From positions 930,001 to 994,000 of the forward strand of contig NZ_CP131935.1 in NCBI RefSeq assembly GCF_030704305.1: a stretch of 64,000 bases of DNA, read 5' to 3'. Shown piece by piece: positions 53,852 through 62,516 of this stretch. This DNA comes from Massilia sp. R2A-15. Its GTDB lineage: Bacteria; Pseudomonadota; Gammaproteobacteria; Burkholderiales; Burkholderiaceae_D. Below the pieces are notes generated by a model. The model made no database searches. It was given only the letters and a program-made list of their open reading frames with translations, and was not told where the DNA came from. Position 1 is the stretch's first letter, and each line of letters begins with the position of its first letter. A program made the position numbers and the translations under genes.

Positions 53852-54499
53852 ATGACGACACATCGCAACTTCTGGTTTATCGCCGCCTTCGCCGCCGGCT
53901 GCGCGACAATTCCCGCATCGGCACTGGCGATGGGGCAGGCCATGGGCACCAACCAGGGCAATGGAGGCGCGCTGTACAGCGACCTGGCGCCGACCACGCG
54001 TCCGCCGGCGGAGTTCCTGGCCCGGTTCGTCGAACTGACGCGGGCGGACCTGGGAGCCAACGCGGTGATGCTGGCCGCGCTCGATCTGGAGGGCGATGCG
54101 GGCACGGCCGCGTCCCAGTCCGCTGGCTTCTCCGTCGAGACCACGCCAGGCAGGATCGAAACGACGGTCGGCGCCGCAGCGGCGGCTCACCAGAAGGTGA
54201 TGGACCGGCTGGCGGGCGGCCCCGTGCTTAGCGCGGAAAAGCAGGCGGCGTTTGCGGCGGGCGCGCTCAGCCTGGCGCAGGCGGTCAAGGGTTACGTGGA
54301 ATTGACCGGGGACCTGGCCGCGGTGAAGAAGTCGCTGTCGGACGCCGGCGCCAAAGGCCGCCTCGCGCTGTACGCGGCGAAGACCATGCCGGCCACGGTC
54401 GCCCAGGCGCGCCAGGAATTGCAGGCGGCCGCGCAGTTTGCAAAGTCGAACAATATCGCGCTGGCGCCAGAGGTGTCCCAGGCCGCCGGGACGATGTAG
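53852..54499 (+). CDS. Secreted helical protein of unknown function
   Basis: 215-residue protein with a Sec signal (FWFIAAFAAGCATIPASALA) and an all-helical mature domain: EFLARFVELTRADLGANAVMLAALDLEG, AAAHQKVMDRLAGGP, AQAVKGYVELTGDLAAVKKSL and LALYAAKTMPATVAQARQELQAAAQFA. No family is recognised. ATG 53852 has AGGGG before it. It separates ribE from the rest of the riboflavin genes. Confidence 0.75.
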   Translation: MTTHRNFWFIAAFAAGCATIPASALAMGQAMGTNQGNGGALYSDLAPTTRPPAEFLARFVELTRADLGANAVMLAALDLEGDAGTAASQSAGFSVETTPGRIETTVGAAAAAHQKVMDRLAGGPVLSAEKQAAFAAGALSLAQAVKGYVELTGDLAAVKKSLSDAGAKGRLALYAAKTMPATVAQARQELQAAAQFAKSNNIALAPEVSQAAGTM

Positions 54500-54503
54500 G
54501 CGC

Positions 54504-54986
54504 TCACCGCGCGCGCCACGCCATCTTCTGCACCGTGATGCCGGGGTGGCTGGCCAGCGCTTCCCATTCGGGCAGGAACTCGAAGCCCTGCTTGCGATAG
54601 AAGCTGGCCGCGCGTGCGTTGTCGGGCGAGACGTCCAGCACGACCCGCGCATGGCCGTTCGCCACGGCCAGCGCCTTCACCGCATCGACCAGGCGGTCCG
54701 CGACGCCGCCACCGCGGCTATCGGGCCGCACCCACATGGCGATCAATTCGGTCTCATTGGCGCAATCCACCACGCCGCCGATCAGCCCCACCGCTTCATT
54801 CTCTTCGACCGCGATGAAAAACCGCGCAGGGCCGCGGCCTGATGCGCGATTGCGCCATTGATCGTCGCTGTTCGCGGCCGCCGAGGCGTAGTCCACGCCG
54901 AATGCGGTCGGCGCATCGATCAGCGCGGCCAGGCGGATCGCTTTCAGCGCGCGCCAGTCTTCTTCCGTGGTAGGGCGGATCAACAA
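54504..54986 (-). CDS. GNAT N-acetyltransferase
   Basis: 160-residue acetyl-CoA transferase: LLIRPTTEEDWRALKAIRLAAL, a FFIAVEENEAVGLIGGVV core and RPDSRGGGVADRLVDAV, then ARVVLDVSPDNARAASFYRKQGFE. No ATG fits well; a TTG at 54986, 8 bp after an AAAGGA site, is the best start. The ATG at 55067 would add 27 residues not seen in the family. Substrate unknown. Confidence 0.85.
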   Translation of the reverse strand: MLIRPTTEEDWRALKAIRLAALIDAPTAFGVDYASAAANSDDQWRNRASGRGPARFFIAVEENEAVGLIGGVVDCANETELIAMWVRPDSRGGGVADRLVDAVKALAVANGHARVVLDVSPDNARAASFYRKQGFEFLPEWEALASHPGITVQKMAWRAR

Positions 54987-55111
54987 ATGTTTGTCCTTTC
55001 TAAGAATAGTTTGCCAGCATACCACCACGCAATTCTCAGCCGTTTTGGCGTAGACTCTCGGTGGCAAAAAATGCTGAGGCGGGCCTCGCCTAATCGGATA
55101 CAGGAAGCGGA

Positions 55112-57064
55112 ATGAGCAAATTGAAATCGGGTGTAAATATCGTGATGCTGGGCGCCTTGTTCTGCGCCGGCGTGGCGGCCGCGGCGCCGCAAGGGATGCG
55201 TGGCTACCGCGCGCTGGCGATCAGCAGCGCCGGCGACCGCCTGGCTGCGATCGAATCGGTGGAGCAGGGCGATTCCGCCACGCGGCCGCATGGCGTCATC
55301 AACGTGCGCGACGCCGCCAGCGGCAAGGTCGTCGCCACCTTCGACCCATGCGCGAGCTGCACCTACGATTTCCCATCCTGGTCGCCGGACCGCAACGCGC
55401 TGTCGTTCATCGGATCCGACCGCAAGGTCGGCACCGCGACGCTGTATGTCGCCGCCGACGGCAAGGTCGCCGCACTGACGACGGTGAAGGGCGTCGCCAG
55501 CACCGCGCGCTGGTCGCCGGACGGCGCCAGACTGGCATTGCTGGCGACGGTCGGCGCGAAGAAAATGACCGGAGCGACCGAAGCCGGCGCCGCGCTGGTC
55601 GGCGAAATCGGCGCCGAGGAAGACGAGCAGCGCATCGCCGTCGTCGGGCGCAACGGCGGCGACATCAAGCTGGTGTCCCCAGCCGACACCTTCATCTACG
55701 AATACGACTGGACGCCGGACGGCAAGGGCTTCGTCGTCACCAGCGCCAAGGGCGACGGCGACAACAACTGGTGGGTGGCGACGCTCGGCCATGTCGATGC
55801 GGCCACCGGCGCGCTGCGCATCCTGGCGGCGCCGAAGATGCAGATGAATATGCCGCGCATGTCGAAGGACGGCCAGACCGTCGCCTTCATCGGCGGCCTG
55901 ATGAGCGACTTCGGCTCGGTCGGCGGCGACGTCTTCACCGTGCCCGCCGCCGGTGGTGTTCCGGTCAGCGCGACGCCAGGCTACCAGGGCTCGTTCAACG
56001 GCCTGTCGTGGCAGGGCAGGCAGATCGTCGCGTCGGCGCTGGCCGGCAGCGACCAGGCGATCGTGGCGATCGATCCGTCGGCACGCACGCAGCGCACGCT
56101 GTGGTCGGCGCCGGTGTCGGCCAGCGGCTCGCGCGACGGCCGCTTCGTGTTCAGCGCCGACGGCGCCATCGCTGCCTCGGTCCAGGAAGACTTCCAGCAT
56201 CCGGCGCGCATCGTCGCCGGGCGCCTGCCGAACCTGGCGCGCATCACGCACGACAACGAGGGCCACGCGCCGCAGGTGTCCGCGCGCAGCATCAGCTGGA
56301 CCAGCGATCATTTCAACGTGCAGGGCTGGCTGGTGCAGCCACTGAAGATCGAAGCGGGCAAGAAGTATCCGATGATCGTGATGGTGCATGGCGGACCTGC
56401 CGCCGCGGCCGGTCCCCGCTTTGTGTCGCAGGGCGAGGGCGGCAACGCGCTGCTGCGCGAGCTGACCGGCAAGGGCTACTTCGTGTTCATGCCGAATCCG
56501 CGCGGCAGCTTCGGCCAGGGAACGGCCTTCAGCGGCGCCAACAAGCGCGACTTCGGCGGCGGCGACTGGCGCGACATCCTGGCCGGCGTTGACGCGGTCG
56601 AGAAGGTAGCGCCCGTGGATGGCCAGCGCCTCGGGCTGATGGGCCATTCCTACGGCGGCTTCATGACGATGTGGGGTGTGACGCACAGCCAGCGCTTCAA
56701 GGCGGCAGTGGCCGGCGCGGGCATCGCGAACTGGATCAGCTATTACGGCCAGAACGGCATCGACCAGTGGATGATTCCGTTCTTCGGCGCGTCGGCGTAT
56801 GACGACCCGGCGATCTACCGCGCGGCCTCGCCGATCGAGTCGATCAAGTCGGCCAAAACGCCGACCATGATCTACGTGGGCGAGCGCGACGTGGAGTGCC
56901 CGCCGGCGCAATCGGCCGAGTTCTGGCATGGACTGAAGGCGATGGGCGTGCCCACTTCGCTGGTGATCTACGATGGGGAAGGGCACTCGATCCGCAAGCC
57001 CGAACACCAGCGCGACCAGCGCGCGCGCACGCTGGCTTGGTTCGACCGCTATTTGAAACAATAA
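55112..57064 (+). CDS. S9 family prolyl oligopeptidase-type serine peptidase
   Basis: 650-residue exported peptidase. Signal peptide NIVMLGALFCAGVAAAA; an N-terminal WD40-like propeller with DFPSWSPDRNALSFIG and STARWSPDGARLALLA; and a C-terminal alpha/beta-hydrolase. The catalytic triad is Ser513 (GHSYGGF), Asp593 (GERDVE) and His625 (EGHS). Cleaves peptides or releases acyl-amino acids; periplasmic. It is divergent from the GNAT gene. Followed by family A repeats. Confidence 0.94.
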   Translation: MSKLKSGVNIVMLGALFCAGVAAAAPQGMRGYRALAISSAGDRLAAIESVEQGDSATRPHGVINVRDAASGKVVATFDPCASCTYDFPSWSPDRNALSFIGSDRKVGTATLYVAADGKVAALTTVKGVASTARWSPDGARLALLATVGAKKMTGATEAGAALVGEIGAEEDEQRIAVVGRNGGDIKLVSPADTFIYEYDWTPDGKGFVVTSAKGDGDNNWWVATLGHVDAATGALRILAAPKMQMNMPRMSKDGQTVAFIGGLMSDFGSVGGDVFTVPAAGGVPVSATPGYQGSFNGLSWQGRQIVASALAGSDQAIVAIDPSARTQRTLWSAPVSASGSRDGRFVFSADGAIAASVQEDFQHPARIVAGRLPNLARITHDNEGHAPQVSARSISWTSDHFNVQGWLVQPLKIEAGKKYPMIVMVHGGPAAAAGPRFVSQGEGGNALLRELTGKGYFVFMPNPRGSFGQGTAFSGANKRDFGGGDWRDILAGVDAVEKVAPVDGQRLGLMGHSYGGFMTMWGVTHSQRFKAAVAGAGIANWISYYGQNGIDQWMIPFFGASAYDDPAIYRAASPIESIKSAKTPTMIYVGERDVECPPAQSAEFWHGLKAMGVPTSLVIYDGEGHSIRKPEHQRDQRARTLAWFDRYLKQ

Positions 57065-57068
57065 AAAT

Positions 57069-57205
57069 GGGGTCAGGTCCGCAGGACCAGACCCCTCCAC
57101 TTCGTGATGCGCCGCGTCCCAAGGGCGGGGACTCGGCGTCCCCGTCGCTCCGCAGGGCCAGCCTCAGCATGCAGCATCGGGGTCTGGTCCTACGGACCTG
57201 ACCCC
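57069..57205. repeat. Cluster of family A repeats (copies 16-18)
   Basis: Palindromes at 57069-57095 and 57179-57205, in mirrored order, enclosing the different palindrome at 57126-57144 (CGGGGACTC / GTCCCCG). This is the same mixture as at 18026-18119. The cluster sits between two convergent peptidase genes. Confidence 0.9.
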
Positions 57206-57213
57206 ATCTTGAC

Positions 57214-60030
57214 TTACTTCTTCTCCGGGTACAGCACCACCTGCACGTAGTTGTTCGTGTCCAGGTAGCGCGCCGCCGCGGCCTGCACATCCTGCGCGGT
57301 GATCGCCGCGACCTTCTCTTCATACGCCAGGATGGCCGCCGGATCGGTGCCCAGCATCACCGCGGACTGCAGTTCATGCAGCCAGTAGGCGTTTTCGCGC
57401 AGCGCCCTGCGGTGTACCTGGATCCAGTTCTGCTTGACCTTGGCCAGGTCCGCCGCCGACGGGCCGCTCTCCTTCATCTGCGCGATTTCGGCGAACGCCG
57501 CGGCGATCGTCTTGTCCACATTGGCAGGTCCGGTCGGCAGCGACATGCCGATCGCGTAGTGCTCGTACGGGACCTTTTCCAGCGAGCCGCTCATGCGGCC
57601 GCTGTAAATGAGCGTCAGCTTCTCGCGCAGGATGTCGTTGATCCGCAGGTTCATTACATCGATCAGCGCCTGCACGCGCATCTGCTCGTCCGGCGAGAAG
57701 GGCGCCGGTCCGCTGAAGTTGATCGCCACCTGGCTCTTCTGCTCGGTGCCGCTGAAGACCTCCCTCTTGACGACGCCCCGGACCGGGCGCACGCCGACAT
57801 CCCTGACCGCCAGCGGCAGGTCGGGTGTCGGCAGGCTAGCCAGGTAGGTCGCCACCAGCGGCTTGACCTTTTCCACGTCGAAGCTGCCGACCAGGACGAA
57901 AGTCATGCCCCTGGCGCTGGCGAAGCGTTCCTTGTACAGCGCAATGGCGCGGTCCATGTCCAGGTTGCTGAAGTCGGCCGGCCGCGGCGGGCGCGCCACC
58001 CACGGGCTGTCCTTGTACATGGTGCCGATCAGGGCGTCGCTGAAGACCGCGGCCGGCTGCGCCATCACATTGCGCGCCGCTTCCACGTGCTTGCCGAGAT
58101 AGGACTTGTACAGGTCCTCGTCGCGCCGTACGGTGGTAAAGCGCAGGTGCACCATCTGCAGCATCAGTTCGATGTCGCTGCTGCCGGCGCTGCCGCCGAC
58201 GCTGTCGATGTACTGTCCGATCGCCAGGCCGGCGCCGGCAACCTTGCCGGCCAGCGCCTTCTGCACGTCGAGCGGGGACAGGCCGTTCAGGCCCATGCTG
58301 TCGACAATCGCACTGGCGTAGCGGGCGTTGACGATGTCCTTTTCCGCGAACTGGGTCAGGCCGCCAGGGCGCGACGCGCTCAGGAAGACCTGGTCGTTAT
58401 TGAAGTCGGTCGGCTTGAGAATGACCTTGACGCCGTTCGACAGCGTCAGCGTGGTCAGTCCGAGCGCCTTGTCCGCGGTCTCGGCGACGATGGCGCCGGG
58501 CGCCGGCGCCTTGGCCATCAGGCTTGAGGCGACCTGCTTTTCCTCGTGCGCCGTCACTTTGGCCTTTGCCGCTGCATCGACCCACGCGAGCAGCTCGGCG
58601 GGGGACGGCGTCGGCGTGGCGCCGTTGCTCGAGCCGGTGTACACCACCAGCCTGGCGCTGTTGGACGGGATGGTCGCGCGCGCGTAGCGGTTCACCTCGG
58701 CCAGCGTGATGCCCGGGACCAGTTCGCGCGCGTAGGCGTACTCGTTCTCGATGCCCGGGATCTCTTCGCGCTCGAGGAAGTTGCGCGTGTATTCGTTCAC
58801 ATAGGAGATCGAGTTGGTCTTGTCGCGCTCGTTGTACTGCCGTTCCATCATGCGCATGAAGTTCTTCTTGCTGCGCTCGAGCTCCGCTTCGCCGAAGCCG
58901 AACTGGCGTGCGCGCTCATTTTCCTGCACCAGCGCGGCAAGGGCCGGCGCGGCGCCGTCCTTGCCCAGCGCCGCGGCCGCGCCGTACGACTTGTAGCGCG
59001 GCGTGAGCTTGCCGAGCGAACTGCCGCCGCCGATAAACGGAGGATTGGCCTGCTGCGACAGTTCCTGCAGGCGCTGGTTGAGCATCGACGAGAACAGCAG
59101 GTCGACCAGCTTTTCGCGGTAGGCGCCGAAGGTGCTGCGCTCGCGCGCCTCGCGCACCGGATAGCGGATCATCACCGCGTTGCCCGAGGCCTCCTTGTCG
59201 GTGGCGACCACCGCCTCGGTCGCGGCGCGCGCGGAAATCGGCGCGTAGCTGCGCGGCCGCTCCGGCGAAGGATTCTTCATGGCGCCGAAGTGCGCCTTGA
59301 CCAGCTGCTCGGCGCGCGCCGGTTCGATGTCGCCGACGATCACCACCGCCATCAGGTCCGGCCGGTACCAGTCGCGGTAGAAGCGCCGCACCACGTCGGG
59401 CTTGAACGTCTTGATGACCGCTTCCTGGCCGATCGGCAGGCGCTGCGCGTAGCGCGAGCCGTTGAACATCTTCGGCATCACGATCTTGTTCATGCGCTCG
59501 CCGGCGCCTTTGCCCAGGCGCGCTTCCTCGAGCACGATGGCGCGCTCCTTTTCGATGTCGGCGTCGGCCAGCGTCAGGCCGTGGGCCCAGTCTTCCAGCA
59601 CCTGGAATCCCTTGTCGATGTTGTCCGGCTTGTCGGTCGGGATCGGCAGCATGTAGACGGTTTCGTCGAAGCTGGTGGTGGCGTTCAGGTCGGCGCCGAT
59701 CTTGACGCCGATCGATTGCAGGTAGTCGGTCAGTTCGTGCGGCTTGAAATGGGCCGAGCCGTTGAACGCGAGGTGTTCGAGGAAGTGGGCCAGTCCCTGC
59801 TGGTCGTCGTCTTCCAGGATCGAGCCGGCCTTGACCACCAGGCGCAGTTCGAGCTTTTTCTCGGGACGGCCGTTCTTCTGGATGTAATAAGTGAGGCCGT
59901 TGGGCAGCTTGCCCACCTTCACTTGCGGGCCGATGGGGATGGTGTCGCTCAGCCGGATGTCGGCCAGCGCGCCAGGGGCTTGCGCAAGCAGGAGGGCAAA
60001 GCAGGCAGTGGCCAGGAATGTGCGCTTCAT
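57214..60030 (-). CDS. M16 family zinc peptidase (pitrilysin-like, two-domain)
   Basis: 938-residue exported peptidase, signal MKRTFLATACFALLLAQAPGALA. The active-site inverted zinc motif is HFLEH (His82, Glu85, His86), and a downstream Glu lies in ERAIVLEEARLG. There are several M16 modules: the N-terminal active one and later inactive ones (SNGVKVILKPTDFNNDQVFLSASRPGGL in pieces). The family degrades peptides or processes secreted ones. The open frame continues upstream of 60030 but has no signal peptide there. Confidence 0.93.
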   Translation of the reverse strand: MKRTFLATACFALLLAQAPGALADIRLSDTIPIGPQVKVGKLPNGLTYYIQKNGRPEKKLELRLVVKAGSILEDDDQQGLAHFLEHLAFNGSAHFKPHELTDYLQSIGVKIGADLNATTSFDETVYMLPIPTDKPDNIDKGFQVLEDWAHGLTLADADIEKERAIVLEEARLGKGAGERMNKIVMPKMFNGSRYAQRLPIGQEAVIKTFKPDVVRRFYRDWYRPDLMAVVIVGDIEPARAEQLVKAHFGAMKNPSPERPRSYAPISARAATEAVVATDKEASGNAVMIRYPVREARERSTFGAYREKLVDLLFSSMLNQRLQELSQQANPPFIGGGSSLGKLTPRYKSYGAAAALGKDGAAPALAALVQENERARQFGFGEAELERSKKNFMRMMERQYNERDKTNSISYVNEYTRNFLEREEIPGIENEYAYARELVPGITLAEVNRYARATIPSNSARLVVYTGSSNGATPTPSPAELLAWVDAAAKAKVTAHEEKQVASSLMAKAPAPGAIVAETADKALGLTTLTLSNGVKVILKPTDFNNDQVFLSASRPGGLTQFAEKDIVNARYASAIVDSMGLNGLSPLDVQKALAGKVAGAGLAIGQYIDSVGGSAGSSDIELMLQMVHLRFTTVRRDEDLYKSYLGKHVEAARNVMAQPAAVFSDALIGTMYKDSPWVARPPRPADFSNLDMDRAIALYKERFASARGMTFVLVGSFDVEKVKPLVATYLASLPTPDLPLAVRDVGVRPVRGVVKREVFSGTEQKSQVAINFSGPAPFSPDEQMRVQALIDVMNLRINDILREKLTLIYSGRMSGSLEKVPYEHYAIGMSLPTGPANVDKTIAAAFAEIAQMKESGPSAADLAKVKQNWIQVHRRALRENAYWLHELQSAVMLGTDPAAILAYEEKVAAITAQDVQAAAARYLDTNNYVQVVLYPEKK

Positions 60031-60202
60031 CGGGGATGGTGTCGCAAGGACGGGAGTGGTCGATTTGATTAGTCTATCAGCAATATTTCCGTGCCACGCG
60101 CATAATTTCGGCCAGTCAATCCGTTGCGGCAGCGGCCGGATGCCGCCAAATCCTTTAAAATAGCGGATTGCGCATCTTTCGCCCGACCCATAGGAATCCC
60201 AT

Positions 60203-61315
60203 ATGTCTATCTCCACCACCCAGGAAATCGTTGCCGAACTGCGCGCGGGGCGCATGGTCATCCTGGTCGATGAAGAAGATCGCGAGAACGAAGGCGACCT
60301 GGTGCTGGCGGCCGATTTCGTCACGCCCGAAGCCATCAATTTCATGGCCCGCCATGCGCGCGGCCTGATCTGCCTGACCCTCACCGAGCAGCGCTGCGAC
60401 GAGCTCAACATCGGCATGATGACGGCCCGTAACGGCACCTCGTTCGGCACCAATTTCACCGTGTCGATCGAAGCGGCCGAAGGCGTCACCACCGGCATCT
60501 CGGCGGCCGACCGCGCGCGCACCGTGCAGGTGGCGGTGGCGAAGAACAGCACCCCGAACGACATCGTGCAGCCAGGCCACATCTTCCCGCTCAAGGCGGT
60601 CAAGGGCGGCGTGCTGATGCGCGCCGGCCATACCGAAGCCGGCTGCGACCTGACCGAGATGGCCGGCCTGACGCCGGCGTCGGTGATCTGCGAGATCATG
60701 AACGAAGACGGCACCATGGCGCGCCTGCCGGACCTGCTGCAGTTTGCCGAAGAACACAAGCTGAAGATCGGCACCATCGCCGACCTGATCCATTACCGCA
60801 GCCAGAACGAATCGCTGGTCGAGCGCGTTGCCGAGCGCCAGATGAACACCGTGTTCGGCGATTTCCGCCTGGTGGCCTTCCGCGACAAGCCGAGCGGCTC
60901 GGCGCACCTGGCGATGGTGCACGGCGAACTGGCGCCGAACCTCGAATCGCTGGTGCGCGTGCATCAGCCGGTGTCGATCCTGGACCTTCTGGAAAACCGC
61001 GCCACCACGCACTCGTGGACCATGGCGTCGGCGATGCAGGCGATCAAGCAGTCCGAGCGCGGCGTGATGGTGCTGCTGAACTGCGGCGAGTCGGCCGAGC
61101 AGCTGTTCGAACAATTTGCCGCGCTCGACACGCCGCAGGCCCGGCCGCAGGGCCGCGCCGCCAGCATGGACCTGCGCACCTACGGCATCGGCGCCCAGAT
61201 CCTGAAGGACCTGGGGGTGGGCAAGATGCAATTGCTGGCCAGCCCGCGCAAGATGCCGTCGATGACCGGCTTCGACCTGGAAGTGACGGGATATCTCGCC
61301 AAGCCGGGCGCCTGA
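60203..61315 (+). CDS. ribB: 3,4-dihydroxy-2-butanone-4-phosphate synthase with degenerate GTP cyclohydrolase II-like domain
   Basis: 370-residue protein. The N-terminal 200 residues are the DHBP synthase: DEEDRENEGDLVLAAD, ARHARGLICL, HTEAGCDLTEMAGL. The C-terminal region resembles GTP cyclohydrolase II but reads VHGELAPNLESLVRVHQPV where the zinc-binding Cys cluster should be, so that activity is most likely lost. Makes the four-carbon riboflavin precursor from ribulose 5-phosphate. ribH follows 46 bp later. No FMN riboswitch is recognisable upstream. Confidence 0.94.
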   Translation: MSISTTQEIVAELRAGRMVILVDEEDRENEGDLVLAADFVTPEAINFMARHARGLICLTLTEQRCDELNIGMMTARNGTSFGTNFTVSIEAAEGVTTGISAADRARTVQVAVAKNSTPNDIVQPGHIFPLKAVKGGVLMRAGHTEAGCDLTEMAGLTPASVICEIMNEDGTMARLPDLLQFAEEHKLKIGTIADLIHYRSQNESLVERVAERQMNTVFGDFRLVAFRDKPSGSAHLAMVHGELAPNLESLVRVHQPVSILDLLENRATTHSWTMASAMQAIKQSERGVMVLLNCGESAEQLFEQFAALDTPQARPQGRAASMDLRTYGIGAQILKDLGVGKMQLLASPRKMPSMTGFDLEVTGYLAKPGA

Positions 61316-61361
61316 AGCGTACTATTGAGCCAACAAACACCACAACACGAAGGGGCCAGCC

Positions 61362-61841
61362 ATGACCGTAGGAACTTATGAGAGCAATTTGACCGGCAGC
61401 GGACTGCGGATCGGCATCGTCCAGGCGCGCTTCAACGCCGACGTCGGCCACGGGCTGCTGTCGTCCTGCCTGGCCGAGCTCAAGCACCTGGGCGTGCAGG
61501 ACGAGGACGTGCTGCACGTGACCGTGCCGGGCGCGCTCGAAATTCCGCTGGCGCTGCAGAAGATGGCCGAAACCCAGCAGTTCGATGCGCTGGTGGCGCT
61601 CGGCGCGGTGATCCGCGGCGAGACCTACCATTTCGAGCTGGTGTCGAACGAGTCGGGCGCGGGCATCACCCGCATCGGCCTGGACTACGGCATGCCGATC
61701 GCCAACGCGGTCTTGACCACAGAGAACGACGAGCAGGCCGAGGCGCGCATGGAAGAGAAGGGCACCGAGGCGGCGCGTTGCGCGGTCGAGATGGCCAACC
61801 TGCTGCTCGCGCTCGAAGAGCTGCAAGCCGACGAAGATTAA
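61362..61841 (+). CDS. ribH: 6,7-dimethyl-8-ribityllumazine synthase
   Basis: 159-residue penultimate enzyme of riboflavin synthesis; assembles into icosahedral or pentameric shells. Motifs: [31 protein letters not shown] and [15 protein letters not shown] with the catalytic His. It lies between ribB and nusB in the conserved order. Confidence 0.97.
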   Translation: MTVGTYESNLTGSGLRIGIVQARFNADVGHGLLSSCLAELKHLGVQDEDVLHVTVPGALEIPLALQKMAETQQFDALVALGAVIRGETYHFELVSNESGAGITRIGLDYGMPIANAVLTTENDEQAEARMEEKGTEAARCAVEMANLLLALEELQADED

Positions 61842-61860
61842 TCAAGCACAGAAGAACATC

Positions 61861-62331
61861 ATGACCGAGAAGAATTTGCACGCCAATCCCAGCAAGAACC
61901 GCACGCCGCGCCACCGCGCGCGGGAGTTCGCCTTGCAGGGGCTGTACCAGTGGCTGCTAAACAATGAAGACGCGACCACCGTCGTCAACAATATCCGCGC
62001 CGCGCACGGCTTCGAGAAGGCCGATTCGGACCATTTCGCCGCCTTGCTGTACGGCGCGATCAAGGATTCGGTGTCGCTGCGCGAAGCGCTGGCGCCGCTG
62101 ATCGACCGCGGCGTGTCCGAGCTGTCGCCGATCGAGCACGGCGTGCTGCTGATCGGCGCCTACGAGCTGAAGAACAACCTGGAGATTCCGTACCGCGTCG
62201 TGATCAACGAGGCGGTCGAGCTGACCAAGTCGTTCGGCGGCATCGACGGGCACAAGTATGTCAATGGCGTGCTCGACAAGCTGGCGCCGAAGTTCCGCGC
62301 CGATGAAGTGGCGGCCGATACGCGCCGTTGA
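61861..62331 (+). CDS. nusB: Transcription antitermination protein NusB
   Basis: 156-residue all-helical protein that binds boxA RNA with NusE and supports rRNA antitermination. HRAREFALQGLYQWLL and DRGVSELSPIEHGVLLIGAYELKNN match, and YRVVINEAVELTKSFGGIDGHKYVNGVLDKLA is diagnostic (in pieces). It begins 19 bp after ribH. Confidence 0.97.
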   Translation: MTEKNLHANPSKNRTPRHRAREFALQGLYQWLLNNEDATTVVNNIRAAHGFEKADSDHFAALLYGAIKDSVSLREALAPLIDRGVSELSPIEHGVLLIGAYELKNNLEIPYRVVINEAVELTKSFGGIDGHKYVNGVLDKLAPKFRADEVAADTRR

Positions 62332-62347
62332 TTTGACAGTGACACCT

Positions 62348-62386
62348 GGGTCTGCCCCGCGGGACTCGGCGTCCCCGTCAGACCCC
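62348..62386. repeat. Composite family A repeat (copy 19)
   Basis: Half-arms GGGTCTG and CAGACCCC surround the inner palindrome GGGACTC...GTCCCC, a nested form of the two palindrome types seen elsewhere as neighbours. Confidence 0.75.
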
Positions 62387-62393
62387 GACACCG

Positions 62394-62475
62394 AAAGCCA
62401 CCGCAGCGATGCCGGTGGTTTTTTTACGACCCCAACAACGAAAAAGCCACCGCGGAAATGCCGGTGGCTTTTTTA
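62394..62475. terminator. Tandem bidirectional terminators between nusB and lytic transglycosylase
   Basis: Two hairpins with the same stem, CCACCG / CGGTGG: the first at 62394-62425 ends in seven T; the second at 62441-62475 (AAAAGCCACCG / CGGTGGCTTTT) has an A run on the left and T run on the right. They can stop both converging transcripts. The duplicated stem suggests tandem copying. Confidence 0.9.
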
Positions 62476-62480
62476 GTATC

Positions 62481-62507
62481 GGGGTCTGGTCCTGCGGACC
62501 TGACCCC
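62481..62507. repeat. Family A repeat (copy 20)
   Basis: GGGGTCTGGTCC / GGACCTGACCCC around TGC, 6 bp after the second terminator and 9 bp before the end of the transglycosylase gene. Confidence 0.9.
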
Positions 62508-62516
62508 ATTTTCAGC

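Noticed and set aside
60110..60202. FMN riboswitch upstream of ribB
   Set aside because: The required AGGGA...GATTC-type helices are not present, and the leader is too short.
60031..60777. Upstream extension of the M16 peptidase gene
   Set aside because: It would be antisense to ribB, and the signal peptide begins exactly at 60030.
12570..62507. CRISPR array
   Set aside because: The repeats are palindromic, scattered with irregular gaps and lack uniform spacers or cas genes.
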